This document shows, one piece after another, positions 1-12,693 of a DNA stretch of 64,000 nucleotides (the stretch's first letter is position 1; every line of letters starts with the position of its first letter). The stretch spans positions 3,518,001 to 3,582,000 of the forward strand of contig NC_089451.1 of assembly GCF_026210795.1 (NCBI RefSeq). The letters run 5' to 3'. Origin of the DNA: Rhizophagus irregularis. Lineage: Eukaryota > Glomeromycota > Glomeromycetes > Glomerales > Glomeraceae. A model generated the notes under the pieces. The model was given only the letters and a program-made list of their open reading frames with translations, was not told where the DNA came from and did not search any database. Both the position numbers and the translations under genes were made by a program.

Positions 1-922
1 GGATATTGTTATTACGTAATCCTCTTAAAGGTGGCAATTATTCATAAGAAGCTCATATTTCTTCAAGATGATACCGTACTGAGCCTTACATATTTGCTAG
101 GCGGCTCGCCCATTTATTGACCAGTAACAGATGGTAATCGTTATGGCAACAATTAGAACATTGTTCAATGCCAATAGAAAATTCAGATATTCATACTTAA
201 AGAGATTTAGAAATTTTATGATTTAATTCTCCTATGTTTGTCACTTGTTTGCCGCAAACTTTTTTACGTGAACACGACTATGTAATTCGTGGAAATAATA
301 GAGATAATGAAAATAGTTTGTACCTATTGTTGTTCTTTAATTGGTAATTTCATATATATTATTGATTACTTTAAATAGCCAAAATTTCAAAATTTAACTA
401 GTTTTCGATCGGTTAATTTATTCACCGATCGCTTGGCAGCTATCTCGATAAATTTTGTGAAAATTTATATGCATTGAAACATATTACTTCCTTTTAGGAA
501 TTTAAAATAATATGGTTTGACAAGGAGATAAAAATTATTTGATGTACATAAATGGATTCCAATACATTCAGTTGGATAAAAATCATTGGTAAGTAAAGAC
601 ATTTTTTTTTGCCCATCATTATTAACCAATATAATAGGTCGAGATAACATGTACTGAAGAGATGTCGCAGTTCTGCAGCAAAGTGTAATTAACATGTAAT
701 AGTATTTAGAAATGAACCATTTTACCGCTTAGTTACTAACGGTAGGATAGCGTGACCTTTACAGATTTACCTTATACAGTATATATTAACTAATATTGAA
801 ATATTATCAAGGAGTGATTTTGAAAAAATTTCACTTCAATTCATATGTCCGCAAAAATTCTTCCTAAAGATTCGTATTGAAATCATGAATGATGCAAATA
901 ATCATGTAACTATATACAGTAA

Positions 923-995
923 TGCAGTGATGTGCATTGGAAGGTTGGAATTAGAAGAATTGGAAGATTCCAATCTTCCAATGCACATAACTGCC
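923..995. repeat. Inverted repeat with hairpin potential
   Basis: Two arms of about 29 bases (923-951 and 967-995) are reverse complements with about three mismatches, separated by about 15 bases. The core of the left arm reads TGTGCATTGGAAG and is mirrored as CTTCCAATGCACA. It could be a cruciform, a small foldback element or a small-RNA hairpin. The sequence alone cannot tell which. Confidence 0.6.
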
Positions 996-1890
996 TCTAT
1001 AAGTGCACACCCCTCTTTATATGCATACCATAGCTTGGTCCCAAGCCTGGGACTTAGAGTCCCTCTATTTTCTGCACGTGCAAGCAATCCAATAAATGCA
1101 TTCCCGTATAATGTTGTCGATAGAACGTTAAATTTTTTTTAAAAAAAATTTTAAAGTAGAAAAATTAATCTAATTTAAATAAATTTGTAATGGCCATTAA
1201 AAATTGTATTTCATAAAATATGTTGGTTTCTTTTGATTTAAAGTATATTAGAAAGTACTTTGAGTTTAAGAAAACTTTGAATCTATTTTTCTTCACGCCC
1301 TTTCTAAGTGCATGACTGCATGTGCAATATTGTGCATAGTTGCAGGTGTTACTGCACCCTAAACATAGCTTTAAATAAATGACTTAAAATATTTAATTTT
1401 GAGATTAAATAATAGCAGCATTCGAACTTTATTAGATAGAAGGATATATATATATATATATGAGTGTTCAAACTTCAAAGTCTTTTTTTAATACAGGTAT
1501 TTTTAGCATGATCACGAAATTTTGACCAATCAAAGCATTACTTAAAAACTTAAAAACTTATGCAACAGAGATTAAATAATCTAATTTTTGTAATTATTAT
1601 TTTTTATTGATTATGTCTTATAAATAATTTTTGTTCTAACATTACTACTTCTTACTTTCGAAATAAATAAAAAAAATCGAAATTAAAAAAGTATATTACA
1701 CGAAAATAAGAATGAAAAAAAGAAAGAAAAGAAAACAAATATATTACAAGGTTCCCATTAAATAATGTGAACCATTGAAAGATATTTAAAATATAATAAA
1801 ATTAAAAAAAAAAGATAATAAAAGTGAGGTATTATAAAATAAATCGCAAAATTTAGTAAATATTTAACAAAGAAAATTATCCACCGAAAA

Positions 1891-1960
1891 AAAAAGCCTA
1901 AAAAATGCCTCAAAAAAAAGCCTGAAAAAAAGCCTCAAAAAAAAGGCCTAAAAAATGTCC
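1891..1960. repeat. A-rich GCCT low-complexity repeat
   Basis: Short A-runs alternate with GCCT or GCCTC about six times, ending 22 bases before the P450 stop codon on the other strand. It would lie in the 3' untranslated region of the P450 transcript. No function is apparent. Confidence 0.7.
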
Positions 1961-1982
1961 AAAAAATTATAATTTTGTCTTT

Positions 1983-3649
1983 TTAATTTCTAACTCTGAT
2001 ACCAACATCAAACTTTTTACTCCTTAAACTTGGAGTAATAAATTGTACAATTTGTAAATCTTGCTTTTCTACCATTTCAAATTCAAAATTTAATAATAAA
2101 GAAGCTAATACTAATCTTATTTCCATCATAGCAAAATTATTTCCAATACATAATCTTGAACCAGCGCCAAATGTAAAAATATTTCGTTTTAATTTTACGG
2201 AATCACCATTTATCCAACGTTCTGGTACGAATTCATCAGCATCTACACCCCAAATTTCTTTTGAATGTTGTACTTGATATATTGATGCTGATACAATTGT
2301 ATCTTTTGGTACGAAATATCCATCAATCATCATATCACTGTTCGTTTGACGTAATATTCCACCCATTGCTGCTGGGAAACGACGTAAAATTTCATTGATA
2401 ACCGCGTTAAGATATTTAAGATCTTTAAGATTTTCATGATTTAGTGATTGAGGTCCATTAGGAAAAGCTGATGATAATTCATTTATAAGATTACGCAATT
2501 TCTCTGGATGATGAAGTAACATAATTAATGCCATATTGATACTGAAAGAACTTGTATCACTACCAGCAATTAAAAATTCCATAATTTGATCTTGAATTTC
2601 AAATTCATTTAATCCCTCATTTGTTACTTCATCTCGAGTGTCCAATATAATTTGTAGGATATCTTCACGTGTTTTTCCTTGAGCATTTAAATTTCTACGT
2701 TCTTTAATAATCTTTTGAATAAATTCGTCCGTCCAAGAATCTTTCTTTAAAAATGGTCTCATATAAGGAAAAGTATGATATAATACACGTCTTTTTAATT
2801 CTTGAAAAACTTTTCCTGGAAGTGGATGATCACCCTTTTCAACTAAATTAAATGATTCTCCAAATGCCGTTTCTCCAATAATATCTAATGATGTTGCTTG
2901 AATTAATTGATGAATATTAACGATTGGTAAACCATTTTCGTTAAATTTAAGTGCCAAGTCAGATTTACTTGTGATTGATGAGATGGTCTTTATTCTATCG
3001 ACAAGTACATTTATACATGATTGCATTAATGGTTCAAGTGATGCGATATATTTAATGGAGAATGCAGGTGATAATAAACGTTTTCGTTGTTTGTGAAAAA
3101 TTCGATCACTAAAAAAGGAGAGAGGAAAATAAAAATTAGTCACGTGCACATATAATATACTTGTTACTGTATACAAATTTAATTAATTACATACGTTGCA
3201 GAGAATAAAGTTGCAATTTCTGGGTCAGCTCGAATTCCAGCAATAGAGTCAATTTTTGGTAAATCCTATTGAAATAAAAACATGTAAGAAATGGGAATTC
3301 AACTTTATTTCAAAAAAAAAACAAAAAAAAAATAGATACATACATTGATGACGAGAATTTGTCTAACAGCTTCCTTGGAAGAAAATAAAATGAATTTTGG
3401 ACCAACTCTTACAACGCTACCATATTTATGATGTAATTGATAAAACCATTCAAAAACACGACCTTCAGGCCTTCTTATCATAATTGAAAATTCTGATAAT
3501 GAACATAATTTTGGTCCCGGAATTACTCTTAATGGACTTATATACGCGTTGTAAACCATTTTTATTATGAATTTTGAAAGAATTATTAGAAATAACCATC
3601 CAAATAATTTTAGTAAATTGATTGTTGGTGCTTCTACAAAAGTAATCAT
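1983..3649 (-). CDS. Cytochrome P450 monooxygenase (CYP family), three exons
   Basis: Membrane-anchored heme-thiolate monooxygenase; substrate unknown. Three exons read by eye: 3649-3344, 3265-3195 and 3108-1983. Introns start GTATGT and end TAG, and the phases match, giving 500 residues, the usual P450 length. Residues 10-32 form the N-terminal membrane anchor, followed by the proline-rich hinge IPGPK. The I-helix motif AGSDTS is at about 307-312, the K-helix EILR at about 365-368, PERW at about 421-424, and the heme loop FGAGSRLCIG has the cysteine ligand at about 446. All invariant P450 residues are present, so the gene looks functional. A TATA-like run lies about 85 bases upstream of the ATG. 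The upstream side is a long gene-free region rich in CGGCCG palindromes. The exact CYP family and substrate cannot be assigned from sequence alone. Confidence 0.93.
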
Positions 3650-3730
3650 GGTGATTAAACTTTGAAAGATTATGTAAATTGTGTAAATTGTGTAAATTAT
3701 GATTTTTTTTTTTTAAAAAAAAAGAGTTTT

Positions 3731-3743
3731 TTTATATATAAAT
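3731..3743 (-). promoter_or_regulatory. TATA-like element of the P450 gene
   Basis: The run TTTATATATAAA lies 82-94 bases upstream of the P450 start codon and reads as a TATA box on either strand. In sequence this AT-rich such a run is weak evidence by itself; its position is the main support. Confidence 0.3.
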
Positions 3744-6027
3744 AATTTTTTCTAGATTATTATATAATTTTTTTTTTACTTATTTATTTTTGTTTATTTT
3801 TTTTTTTGCTAAAAATCTTTGTGGGGAATAAGGGGGTTCTATATATATTCATTTTTTTTTGCTCTTAAGGATTATTATAATAAACTGAAAAAATAACCGA
3901 AAAAAATAAAAATATATTGTTTAAAATAGGATTATGGGAATATATGTATGTTTAAGGGTGGTGTGAGTATAAAAAAGTATAAGATTTTCATTTTATTCGG
4001 CCGACTGTATAAATTGTGTGAGAAAATCCAAAATTAATTTTTCAAAGTTATCACTTTTTTTTTTTATCACACTTGGCTTGTGACATTATTTATATTTGAA
4101 TTAATTTATTTTCAAGCCACAATCATTTTTGAGCCACATTAGGATATTTTATAATTAACAGTTTAAAAAAACAAGTATTAACAGTATTAAGCAGAAAATT
4201 ACTCCGATCTAATTAAACTTAATTGGATAGATAAATTTAGGAATTCCCAAAAAGTCCGTAATATATCTCTTGTTTTAGCGAAAAAAACAAAGTAAAATTT
4301 TAATATAAAATACCAATTTAATATAAAAAAGAAATTAATATAAAAAAGGAGCAATTACATTAAAAATACGATTCGTCAAAGTGATAAAATGTATAAAATG
4401 TGTAAATTGCGGCCGAACCTTTTTGTTATCAAGAAAATTTTACGTAAACATCATTATGTGATTGCTTATTTTTTTTTAAAAAAAAAATAATAATTTGACT
4501 TGATGGCGCATTACATATTGCATATATAGCATATATAGCATTATAGTGGCACGGACCTAATTGCGTGGCAAATCAAGTTGACACAAAAATGACGTGCATC
4601 GATCTATTTGTCACCTAAAGAAAATTTAAATGTTGTAATGATGTCGTAAAAGTAACAAAAACGGGCATCATAGTTGTCAAATATATTCTTCCCGTTTTTA
4701 ACATAAATCTTCATAAAACTATTCGGATACAATCGATTTCACAAAAACCTCAGCTTTATGTAAGTATTCATACCCGTATCTCATTTTACATAATATTTTC
4801 CCGATATTTTCCGTTATTATTAAAATAAAAAATTTTTTTTTTTTCAAGGTTGTATAGCAAAATGGTTAATACCCGAAAAAAAAGAAAAGAAAATCTGGTT
4901 TAAAAAAAAATTTTTTTTATCGACTTAATACCCGAATTTGTTGATCAACATCTTATATGCGCCACCAACCACCATATTGAGTGCTATTAATAACTATAAA
5001 TTTATATGGGCCTTTTTTCAGTGGTAAATTTGATTGGTTACCTCGCGAATCCGCGTTCTTAATAATAAATCTCCGAATTTAACGTTGTTTATTTAACGCC
5101 TTTAATTGAAATTTCAATAGCTCATTAAAATTTCCTAAAATTTTTAAGAAATGTAGCGCTCTACTTGTTTCACAAAGATCGATAACTTTTTTTTACGTGT
5201 ATTGTAATCATTCTATCTTTCGGGAAAAATTAATAGGGGAAATTATAATAAACAAAACCTCTTCACATCTTTTTTTTCTCAATGACCATAAATATCTATT
5301 GTTCTTTTAAAAAATTTTTTTTATACTCAACATTTTTAAATGGATTATAAAAAATTCAATGGCCGAATGCATAATAAACGAAGCTTAAATTAGTCAAATT
5401 AATTAAAATTAAATTTAAAATTTTTCATAGAACCTAAATAAGGCAAATAATATATGTGAATGATTTGGTGGACGAGCCTGGTACGACAATAACGACGGAT
5501 TACCCAAGTTTTAAAATTAGTAATCATCTCCGAATCTCGACCTTTTACATTATAAATACTTAATCGAGTAGTTATTATATCTGAGATGAATCCAATGAAT
5601 TCACATATTTCATAACGATAATATCGTATTCTGGGCTATTTTTGTATTTTTGTAATTTTTATTCCTATCTTTTGAACTACATAAAGGAAACAGAATTTTT
5701 TAAAATATATTTTAACATCCTTGTTCCAGAATTACAAAACAAAACGTACGGCGGAGCCCGAATATGCCCGATTCATTATATGCACCAGCGTTTATGGAAA
5801 ATACCGATGTGAATAATGATAACCGAAAATAAGAAGCTATATAAAAGTGGAGAATGCACATTAATTCTCCGCAATTCGCATTATTAATTTTAAAGTAAAT
5901 TTTCATTAGAAGTATTAATTTATTATAATCTCGAGCGCATGTAGGCGTTGTTATTGGAATATGTTGAATACGGCCAATGTTAATTCCGACCGAATATTGC
6001 GGTTATATTATTACCACGGAATTGTGG

Positions 6028-6320
6028 CGTATGTTTATGACCAAATACTGTACAAAGTCAATTAGTCAAAAAATTCTCGTTCACATATCAAAATTGTAAT
6101 TATTTTATTTCGACACAACTACAAAAATTTTTTTTTTTGAAATTGATCATAGTCGGAGTTTTTTATTGGAATAAGGCGTATGTTTATGACCAAATTCAAT
6201 TAGACAAAAAGTTCTCGTTCATATTATCAAAATTTTGTAATTATTTTATTTCGACACAACTTATTAAAAAAAATTTTTTTTTTGAAAATTGATCATAGTC
6301 GGAGTTTTTTTATTGGAATA
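6028..6320. repeat. Tandem duplication, period about 149 bp
   Basis: Two adjacent copies share GCGTATGTTTATGACCAAAT, a following CTCGTTCA segment, a TTTCGACACAAC segment and GATCATAGTCGGAGTTTTTT. The second copy is slightly diverged. A third partial echo of the TCGGAGTTTTTT tail follows at about 6350. Confidence 0.75.
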
Positions 6321-6736
6321 AAAAGTTAAAAAACTAGAAAAATGATCATTTATCGGAGTTTTTTCTAGAAAATTTTTTTATGGGGAATATTGTGATCAAT
6401 GTCACTGCAAAGTTTATTACAATAAACTTTATTTCGATAAGGTTAAATTGTTAACTCTTTTTTTTATTTGAGGAGAAAAATAAGAGTTTCATAATTTGTG
6501 TAATTAACTTAAACTATTGGTTTTGTAATTAATTAATTATTAAATTTATCGTTCTGAAGGTAAAAATGTTTATTTACAAAATTTAAACGTATTTAATAAA
6601 CAGGTTCAAAATTAATAGAATATTCCTATGAAATGTAAGGTTTTATAATAACAGGTTTCATTTAATTGTGCTCAAACCAATAGGATATTCCTATGAAATG
6701 TAAGGTTTATTTTTGGTTTATTTACATATTTCTTAC

Positions 6737-6796
6737 GCTCTTTAAGCGAACAGTATTTTTTCATCGGCTCTTCAAGCGAACAGTATTTTTTCATCG
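6737..6796. repeat. Direct 30-bp duplication
   Basis: A 30-base unit starting GCTCTTTAAGCGAACAG and ending TTTTTTCATCG is repeated head to tail with one substitution. A small ORF on the minus strand crosses it and carries the repeat as duplicated residues, which argues against that ORF being a real gene. Confidence 0.75.
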
Positions 6797-7011
6797 GGAG
6801 ACTATTAGTTTTCCAAAGAATAATTAGAATAACTTGCACGAAATCGCATTTCAATAATCTCCAAGCAATTTTTCGATTGAGCTCGCAGACAAATATCATT
6901 GCGACATTCTTGCTTTCCTCACCAAAAGTACATGGTAGTTTAACAATACTATATCATAATTATGGTTCATATTTTACGATTACTTGATTAGTTATCAAAT
7001 AGACTTTGTTA

Positions 7012-7257
7012 TTATAATTTAACGAACGAGATTGCCGGGATTATATTAACTGCATGAAGTACATCATTTATCAGTTGTAAATCTATCTTAATACTATCAT
7101 TATTCATAATATCAGTATAAATGAATTTCTCACTATAACGAATTTCAATCTCCAACCCATAGGATTCAGGTGAACTGTACGTATTAAGATCTGGAAATAT
7201 ATTATAAATCATTTTACTGGATTCCTTTAACAATAAATTTGGACGCGCCATATACAT
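7012..7257 (-). CDS. Hypothetical 81-residue ORF, uncertain
   Basis: A minus-strand frame from an ATG at 7257 encodes 81 residues of balanced composition, unlike the Lys/Asn/Phe-rich junk frames nearby. It has no signal peptide, membrane segment or motif I recognise. No clear splice partner is visible on either side. It may be a small gene, an exon of a larger gene or a decayed fragment; I cannot decide between these. Confidence 0.2.
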   Translation of the reverse strand: MYMARPNLLLKESSKMIYNIFPDLNTYSSPESYGLEIEIRYSEKFIYTDIMNNDSIKIDLQLINDVLHAVNIIPAISFVKL

Positions 7258-10200
7258 TCATTACATTGCCACCACAAAAAGTTTCAAAGCAAGTTAAAAA
7301 AAGTGGCACATTAAATGACAATGAGCCATACACATCCACATTAACTACGCTTCATCAGTGATAATAAAAGGATTTATTTGAATTAAGTTTATCACAAACA
7401 GAAAATATATTGTATATATAATAGAATAAAGTGTATTCGAAATTCTGAATCACGTAATTGTTTTTTTTTTGGATAACCTTATCCATTTTTTTTTTATGTC
7501 AACTGACACATTTTCTCGGCCGTAATATTGCATGAATTATTTATTTATTAACTTTGTTCGCAAGAGGACAACGCTAACTATTTATAACCATTATTGAAAG
7601 TAATTTATCCAAATTTTTTTTTCCAAAGGACACAAATAAGGATTTTAAATTTAGAAATCATCAGTTATAATAGTTAAAACATAAATGTATATTGTATACT
7701 AATAATAATATGTTCTGACTATTAAGGCAATTTAATGTTTCCTTATTTTAAAATTCGAAACGAATATTCAAAAAGGATTGTAGTACGTATTAAATGATCA
7801 ATATTACAATACGTGTATAGAATGTAGATATATAGTGTGTAGTGTGACACTGTTACAACTGTGATAACTGTGACACAGGTACCGCAGTTTTCAAGAAGAC
7901 GTTACGTAGTAAAATTAATAACGAGCGAGTTTATTACTGAAATTGACGCGTCTTAACTAAATTATTATAATTGCTTTTGCAGCTTATTCGTCAAATTTAT
8001 TGGAAGAAAATGTATTATTACAGTAATATTATTATGATTATTATTTTTTTTTTTGTCGTAACAGGTAAATTACAACAAAGGAACTTTGGACCGAGAATAA
8101 AATGAGGAAAATAACAAATTCTTGTTCGGCCGTAATCTGTAAACAAATAATAATTATTCCATCATAATATGAAAGACTTTTTTTTTCATTGACATCTTCA
8201 TGATCGACGTACGCGTTTCATTTTCTCGGACGTTTGAATAATATTTTTTAGTCATAATTATTTCCATTAGGAATAAATGAAATGTTTCAACATAAATATA
8301 TAATTATTTTTATTATTGAAAGAATTTTTAAAATGTATATGAAGTGATTGAATGTGATAACTGTGATTGAGTATCACTTCAAATAATCACAATTGATACG
8401 ATTGATGATTCGGTTTTATTTTATGCCGCTATGTTATTAAAACTTTATTTCAAAGTACGCAGAAGTTTGTATAATATCCATAATATCCATGATATCCGAA
8501 TTCGAATGTAAACATTACGAAATATTCGATTAATAAATCAAAGATATACCTTATAAATGACGAACGCGTTTCATTATTCGGCCGATTGATTTATATAGTT
8601 TTAAGGTTTATGCTGTAATTAAAATTATATAAAAGAAAATAAACAAGAAAATGCTCCTTGATTAATAGAACTTTTTTGTTTATTTGTTTATTTCTTCGGC
8701 CGAATCGTGTCAAACCAATCTTGTTTTAAAATGAACCAAAAATAATTCAGATTTCCAAGAATAATGACATGATGAAAAATAATACATTTTATAAATATAT
8801 TGATTAAAACAAAATTATACAGTACTGTATATACAGTATTATGTAATTAATTTGAATTCTTAATTTAGTGAGAATTTATTATGTTTTGGACTCTTGGTAT
8901 ACATTACTGTATTGAATATATCTTAAAAATTACTATATGTATAATGATAAACTTTAAAATAGACATAACGGAGGCTCCTTAATTTGAATCTATAATTAAT
9001 TCCGGATTAATTCCGGATTTACCCCTTATTGATATTCATACTAATAATAAATTCTAGATACGTAATCGATTCACGTGTATCAACTATATAACTAAGTTTC
9101 TGAGTTTGTTAATCAATTTTGGTGATCAAGGTAAATTTTTTACGTATGATAACTATCATACTATACATATTATACAGATATATAAAATGTATTAGTATAT
9201 GTCGTACGGACATTTATATATGGTTAAAAGGAATTTTTTTTTTTAGTCCAGTAAAAAAGTGTGACTCAAATTAAACGTAATAAAGTAATATTTTTTTTTT
9301 CCCTTTTGATCATTGACAAATATGAACAAAGTTAAAAATGATTTTCTTCGGCCGAAATAAATCTTGTTTGTAGTTCGGCCGAATTGAAAGGTATGAAAGA
9401 TTTGATTGGATAGTAATACTCAATATAATGCATGTTGATTTTTTACATGTTTTTTTTCGTAATGAAAATCGTTTTTCAATTAAATTAAATTTAGTAAATC
9501 GTGGTAAAAGTAATAAATAATTATGTTATTCATCTATTAATCAGATTGTTCGATTCATTGAATTTTTTGTGTTTTTTTTTTCGCGGATGAGATATGACGT
9601 TTCTGTCTACAAATGGGAAAATTTCGAATGAAAAAAAAGATTAAATTTAAATTTTTCTTATGATAATCAGTTTAAACTTTCAAGTATAGATTTTTTTAAA
9701 AAAAGAAAAGATTTTTGTCAATCTCTTTGGTGGCTCGGCCGAAACATTTTTTTTCTTTTCGGCCGAAACATGATTTAGTATATATTAATATTTATAACGG
9801 TTAGACCTTTTTTTTTTTGAAAGAATAAAAACAAAAACTCTTCAAAATCGAAATTATATCTTATTACGTGAATTAAAATTATGTGTATAACTGATGACAA
9901 ACTGAGTACTAATAAATATATTTTAAAAGTCAATTTCTTTCGTGAGAATTGTTTTATTACGGTTAGATATGACTGCTGAACGTTCATACTTCATACGTGT
10001 ATACGCACATATTCAGTAGTACGTGTATTATATGACACATAAAACACATATATTCAGTAGTACGTGTATTATATATGACACTTATAAAATGAGCGGCTTG
10101 TAATTTATCAAATAATTATTGGTTAAAAACTGTCATTATCACTTGTCACTTGAACTTTAATACTTTAATCCAAGTGTACTAATCAATCTTGATTGATAAA

Positions 10201-11038
10201 AAAAAATAGTTCGGCCGAAAAAAAAAAAATTAGATCATATGCATTATTATTTTTATTATTACTTGAAATTAACTTTTAATAAAACCATTGTTCATTTAAT
10301 ATTTTAATGTAAAAAGAAAACATTTTTTTTTAAAGAATACATATTTGGATTTATTAGATCGAGAGACCGAGAAAGGAAATAGCTAAATGGAGATAAACGC
10401 AGCCTTAAACGATTAAGCTTATTTAATGGCGTAAGATTTATGTAATGATATTACGTTATGTTTGTACGTTATGTCGTACTTGTACTTTTTCTGCGTTTTT
10501 TCGTGCATTAGATTACAACCTTATTACGTGGATTAAAGTAATAAAGTATTTAGTTAAAATTATATATCAGGTATTTCTCTTTATTACAAAAGATATTTGT
10601 TAAAGTAATAAACGTATCAGTCGATGTTCGGTCATAAAAAAATATCACTTAAAATACTAAAATGTAATACATATTGTGTAAAAAATTATTAAGAGCCTTT
10701 TTTTGATTCAAAAGAAAAAGTTTTTGTTTTTGAACGAAAAAAATAATCCAATCATTTGTATCATGTGTCATTTTGGTCGGCTTTTTCTCTGCATATAATA
10801 CTCTCTTTTGATTGGTTCGCTTATTCTCATAAAAATTTTCATTGGTTTTTTGAATAGGAAAAAAAATAAAAGTTTTTTTTATTGCGCACTCGCTTTCTGG
10901 CTTCTTCCTTTACCTGCTGTAAAAACTTAAAAAGCCTTCTTCGTTGATTTATTATGTTCGCAATTTAGAGTAACTTGTTCTCGTTGTAAAGTTTTTTTTA
11001 TAAGCGAAAAAATTTTCTTCCTTTTTTTTAAAAAAATA

Positions 11039-11039
<1 letters not shown>

Positions 11040-11075
<36 letters not shown>

Positions 11076-11098
11076 TATAATAATAATAAATAATAATA
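11040..11098. repeat. AAT microsatellite
   Basis: About eighteen near-perfect AAT/ATA trinucleotides occur in a row, with small interruptions. It lies in the gene-free stretch. Confidence 0.85.
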
Positions 11099-12693
11099 AT
11101 AATTTTTCAAATTACCTTTCATTTAACCCATGCTGCCCACGTTGGAGTATCATTTTCGATACTAATCATTCAATATAAATAATAAATAATATAAATAATA
11201 TGTAACACAAGTATTCATTGGAAAATTTTATTACATATGATCAAGAAAAATATAATGGCTTAATTGTCTTTTCATTTTCACTTTGATTATATTAAGGACG
11301 AAACATTCGCTAACTTTGATTTTTCGCAACTATTCAAATAAAAAAAGATCATATAATGACGCCCACATATCAAATTATCCAATTAAGTAAATATTTAATT
11401 AATTAGTATTCATTCTTAACAAAGATGGAGGGAAAAAAAATTTCTGCTATTACCAATTATCGGATATTATATAATTATCGGATATTACTAATTATCGGAT
11501 ATTAGGTTACCAATTATCGGTTACCATATTTTTTATTGTGTTTAAAAATAGTAAATTCGCATATTTTTTACACTTTAATTTACTTTAATCCTTTCGCATA
11601 ATATGAGTTTGCCTTTTTGTAATGAACATTTTTTATTTTTTCGGTATTCTTGCACGGGGTTATTAATCCTGTTTAATTATTCACGGAAAAATCTTTACCC
11701 AATCAAGTTGCGTGACGCAATTATATCATGGGATAAATAAGTCAACTTTGCACGAGATTATCCAGAAAAACAAACAACTAAACAAGTTATATATAAGTAT
11801 TATGTAGTAGTATTGTAGTAGTAGTAGTAGAGTACTAAGGAGAACTTTGAAAATTGTTTTATTTATGTAACTCTTTGAATTTTTTCGTGTCACAATAAAA
11901 AATCAAAAAGGAAAATTAAAAAATATATATATAATATATATAATATATATTAATTATAAAAAATCTTATATTATTTTGTAGGTTTTTATGCTTTGTAATC
12001 GTAAGTTATAATTGATAATAATAAAAAGCTATAACTGAATAATTAAAACTATAAGTGTGCACACTTAGTTTTTTTTTTAAAAAAAAAAAAAAAGTAAGTT
12101 AAAAAGGAGAGTAAATATAAAAAAAATAATATTATTAGTAGTAGAAGTAAAAATTTTTTTTTTTTTTAAAACGGGAGAGGAGAAAAAAAATTAACTGTAA
12201 CCTAAATAGTTACTAAAAAAATATGTGTGTAATCATAAAAAAAAAGTATTAAAATTTTTTTTTTTTTTTTTTGTGCTCCATAAACAAAAAAAAAAAAAAA
12301 AAAAAGAGAAAATAAAATTTGATAATAAAGGTGAAAAAAAAATAAATAAAATATTTCACCTTTCTATATAAAAATTATTAATATATTTTTTGCCCTCAGA
12401 AATCTTAGTGATTTTACCTTGCCCAAAGCAAAATCATTTTTTAGAAAAAAAAAATTATATTTTTTTGCATATAAATTATATATGCTCTTACCAGAAAAAA
12501 AAGAAATAAAAGTAGGAATAAATAACACTCTCAATAAGTACCCATTATTATAATATATACATACCGTTAATTCGTTAATTAAAAAAAAAAGAGAAGATAA
12601 AAAGAAAAAAAAGAAAGAAATCTAAACTCTAAAAACCCACAAACCCACAAACCATAAACCCAAAAAAACCTTTATATATATATAAAAAAAAAA

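Larger units (their letters stand above)
1..1982. other. Gene-poor AT-rich flank of the P450 gene
   Basis: I see no convincing coding sequence here. Short open frames at 465-695 and 885-1142 lack recognisable domains, and the second is built on an inverted repeat. The stretch holds a hairpin-forming inverted repeat (923-995), a short TA microsatellite near 1443-1462 and an A-rich GCCT repeat just downstream of the P450 stop codon. Confidence 0.6.
3998..10217. promoter_or_regulatory. Cluster of eleven CGGCCG palindromes
   Basis: CGGCCG occurs at 3998, 4410, 7517, 8127, 8579, 8697, 9349, 9376, 9736, 9760 and 10212. Five copies extend to the perfect ten-base palindrome TTCGGCCGAA, and most others match nine of ten. 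I saw none elsewhere in the window. In DNA roughly three quarters A+T, a GC-only six-mer should be very rare, so this clustering is not compositional. Inverted CGG half-sites are typical targets of fungal Zn2Cys6 regulators (known for that family). That these sites act on the P450 or an unseen transcript is inference. Confidence 0.5.
3744..12693. other. Nine-kilobase gene-free region between P450 and F-box genes
   Basis: No ORF here shows a recognisable domain. The region holds the CGGCCG cluster (listed separately), a duplication at 6028-6320, a 30-bp duplication at 6737-6796, a duplicated TTCAGTAGTACGTGTATTAT segment near 10010-10086, an AAT microsatellite near 11040-11098, a fourfold AATTATCGG repeat near 11453-11525, and many long A/T runs toward the F-box gene. 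Either it is intergenic spacer with regulatory content, or it hosts transcripts not visible as ORFs. Confidence 0.6.

Noticed and set aside
465-695. 76-residue minus-strand ORF
   Set aside because: No motif, no splice partner and no supporting context.
885-1142. 85-residue ORF, and its 61-residue antisense partner
   Set aside because: Both follow the inverted repeat at 923-995, which creates open frames on both strands.
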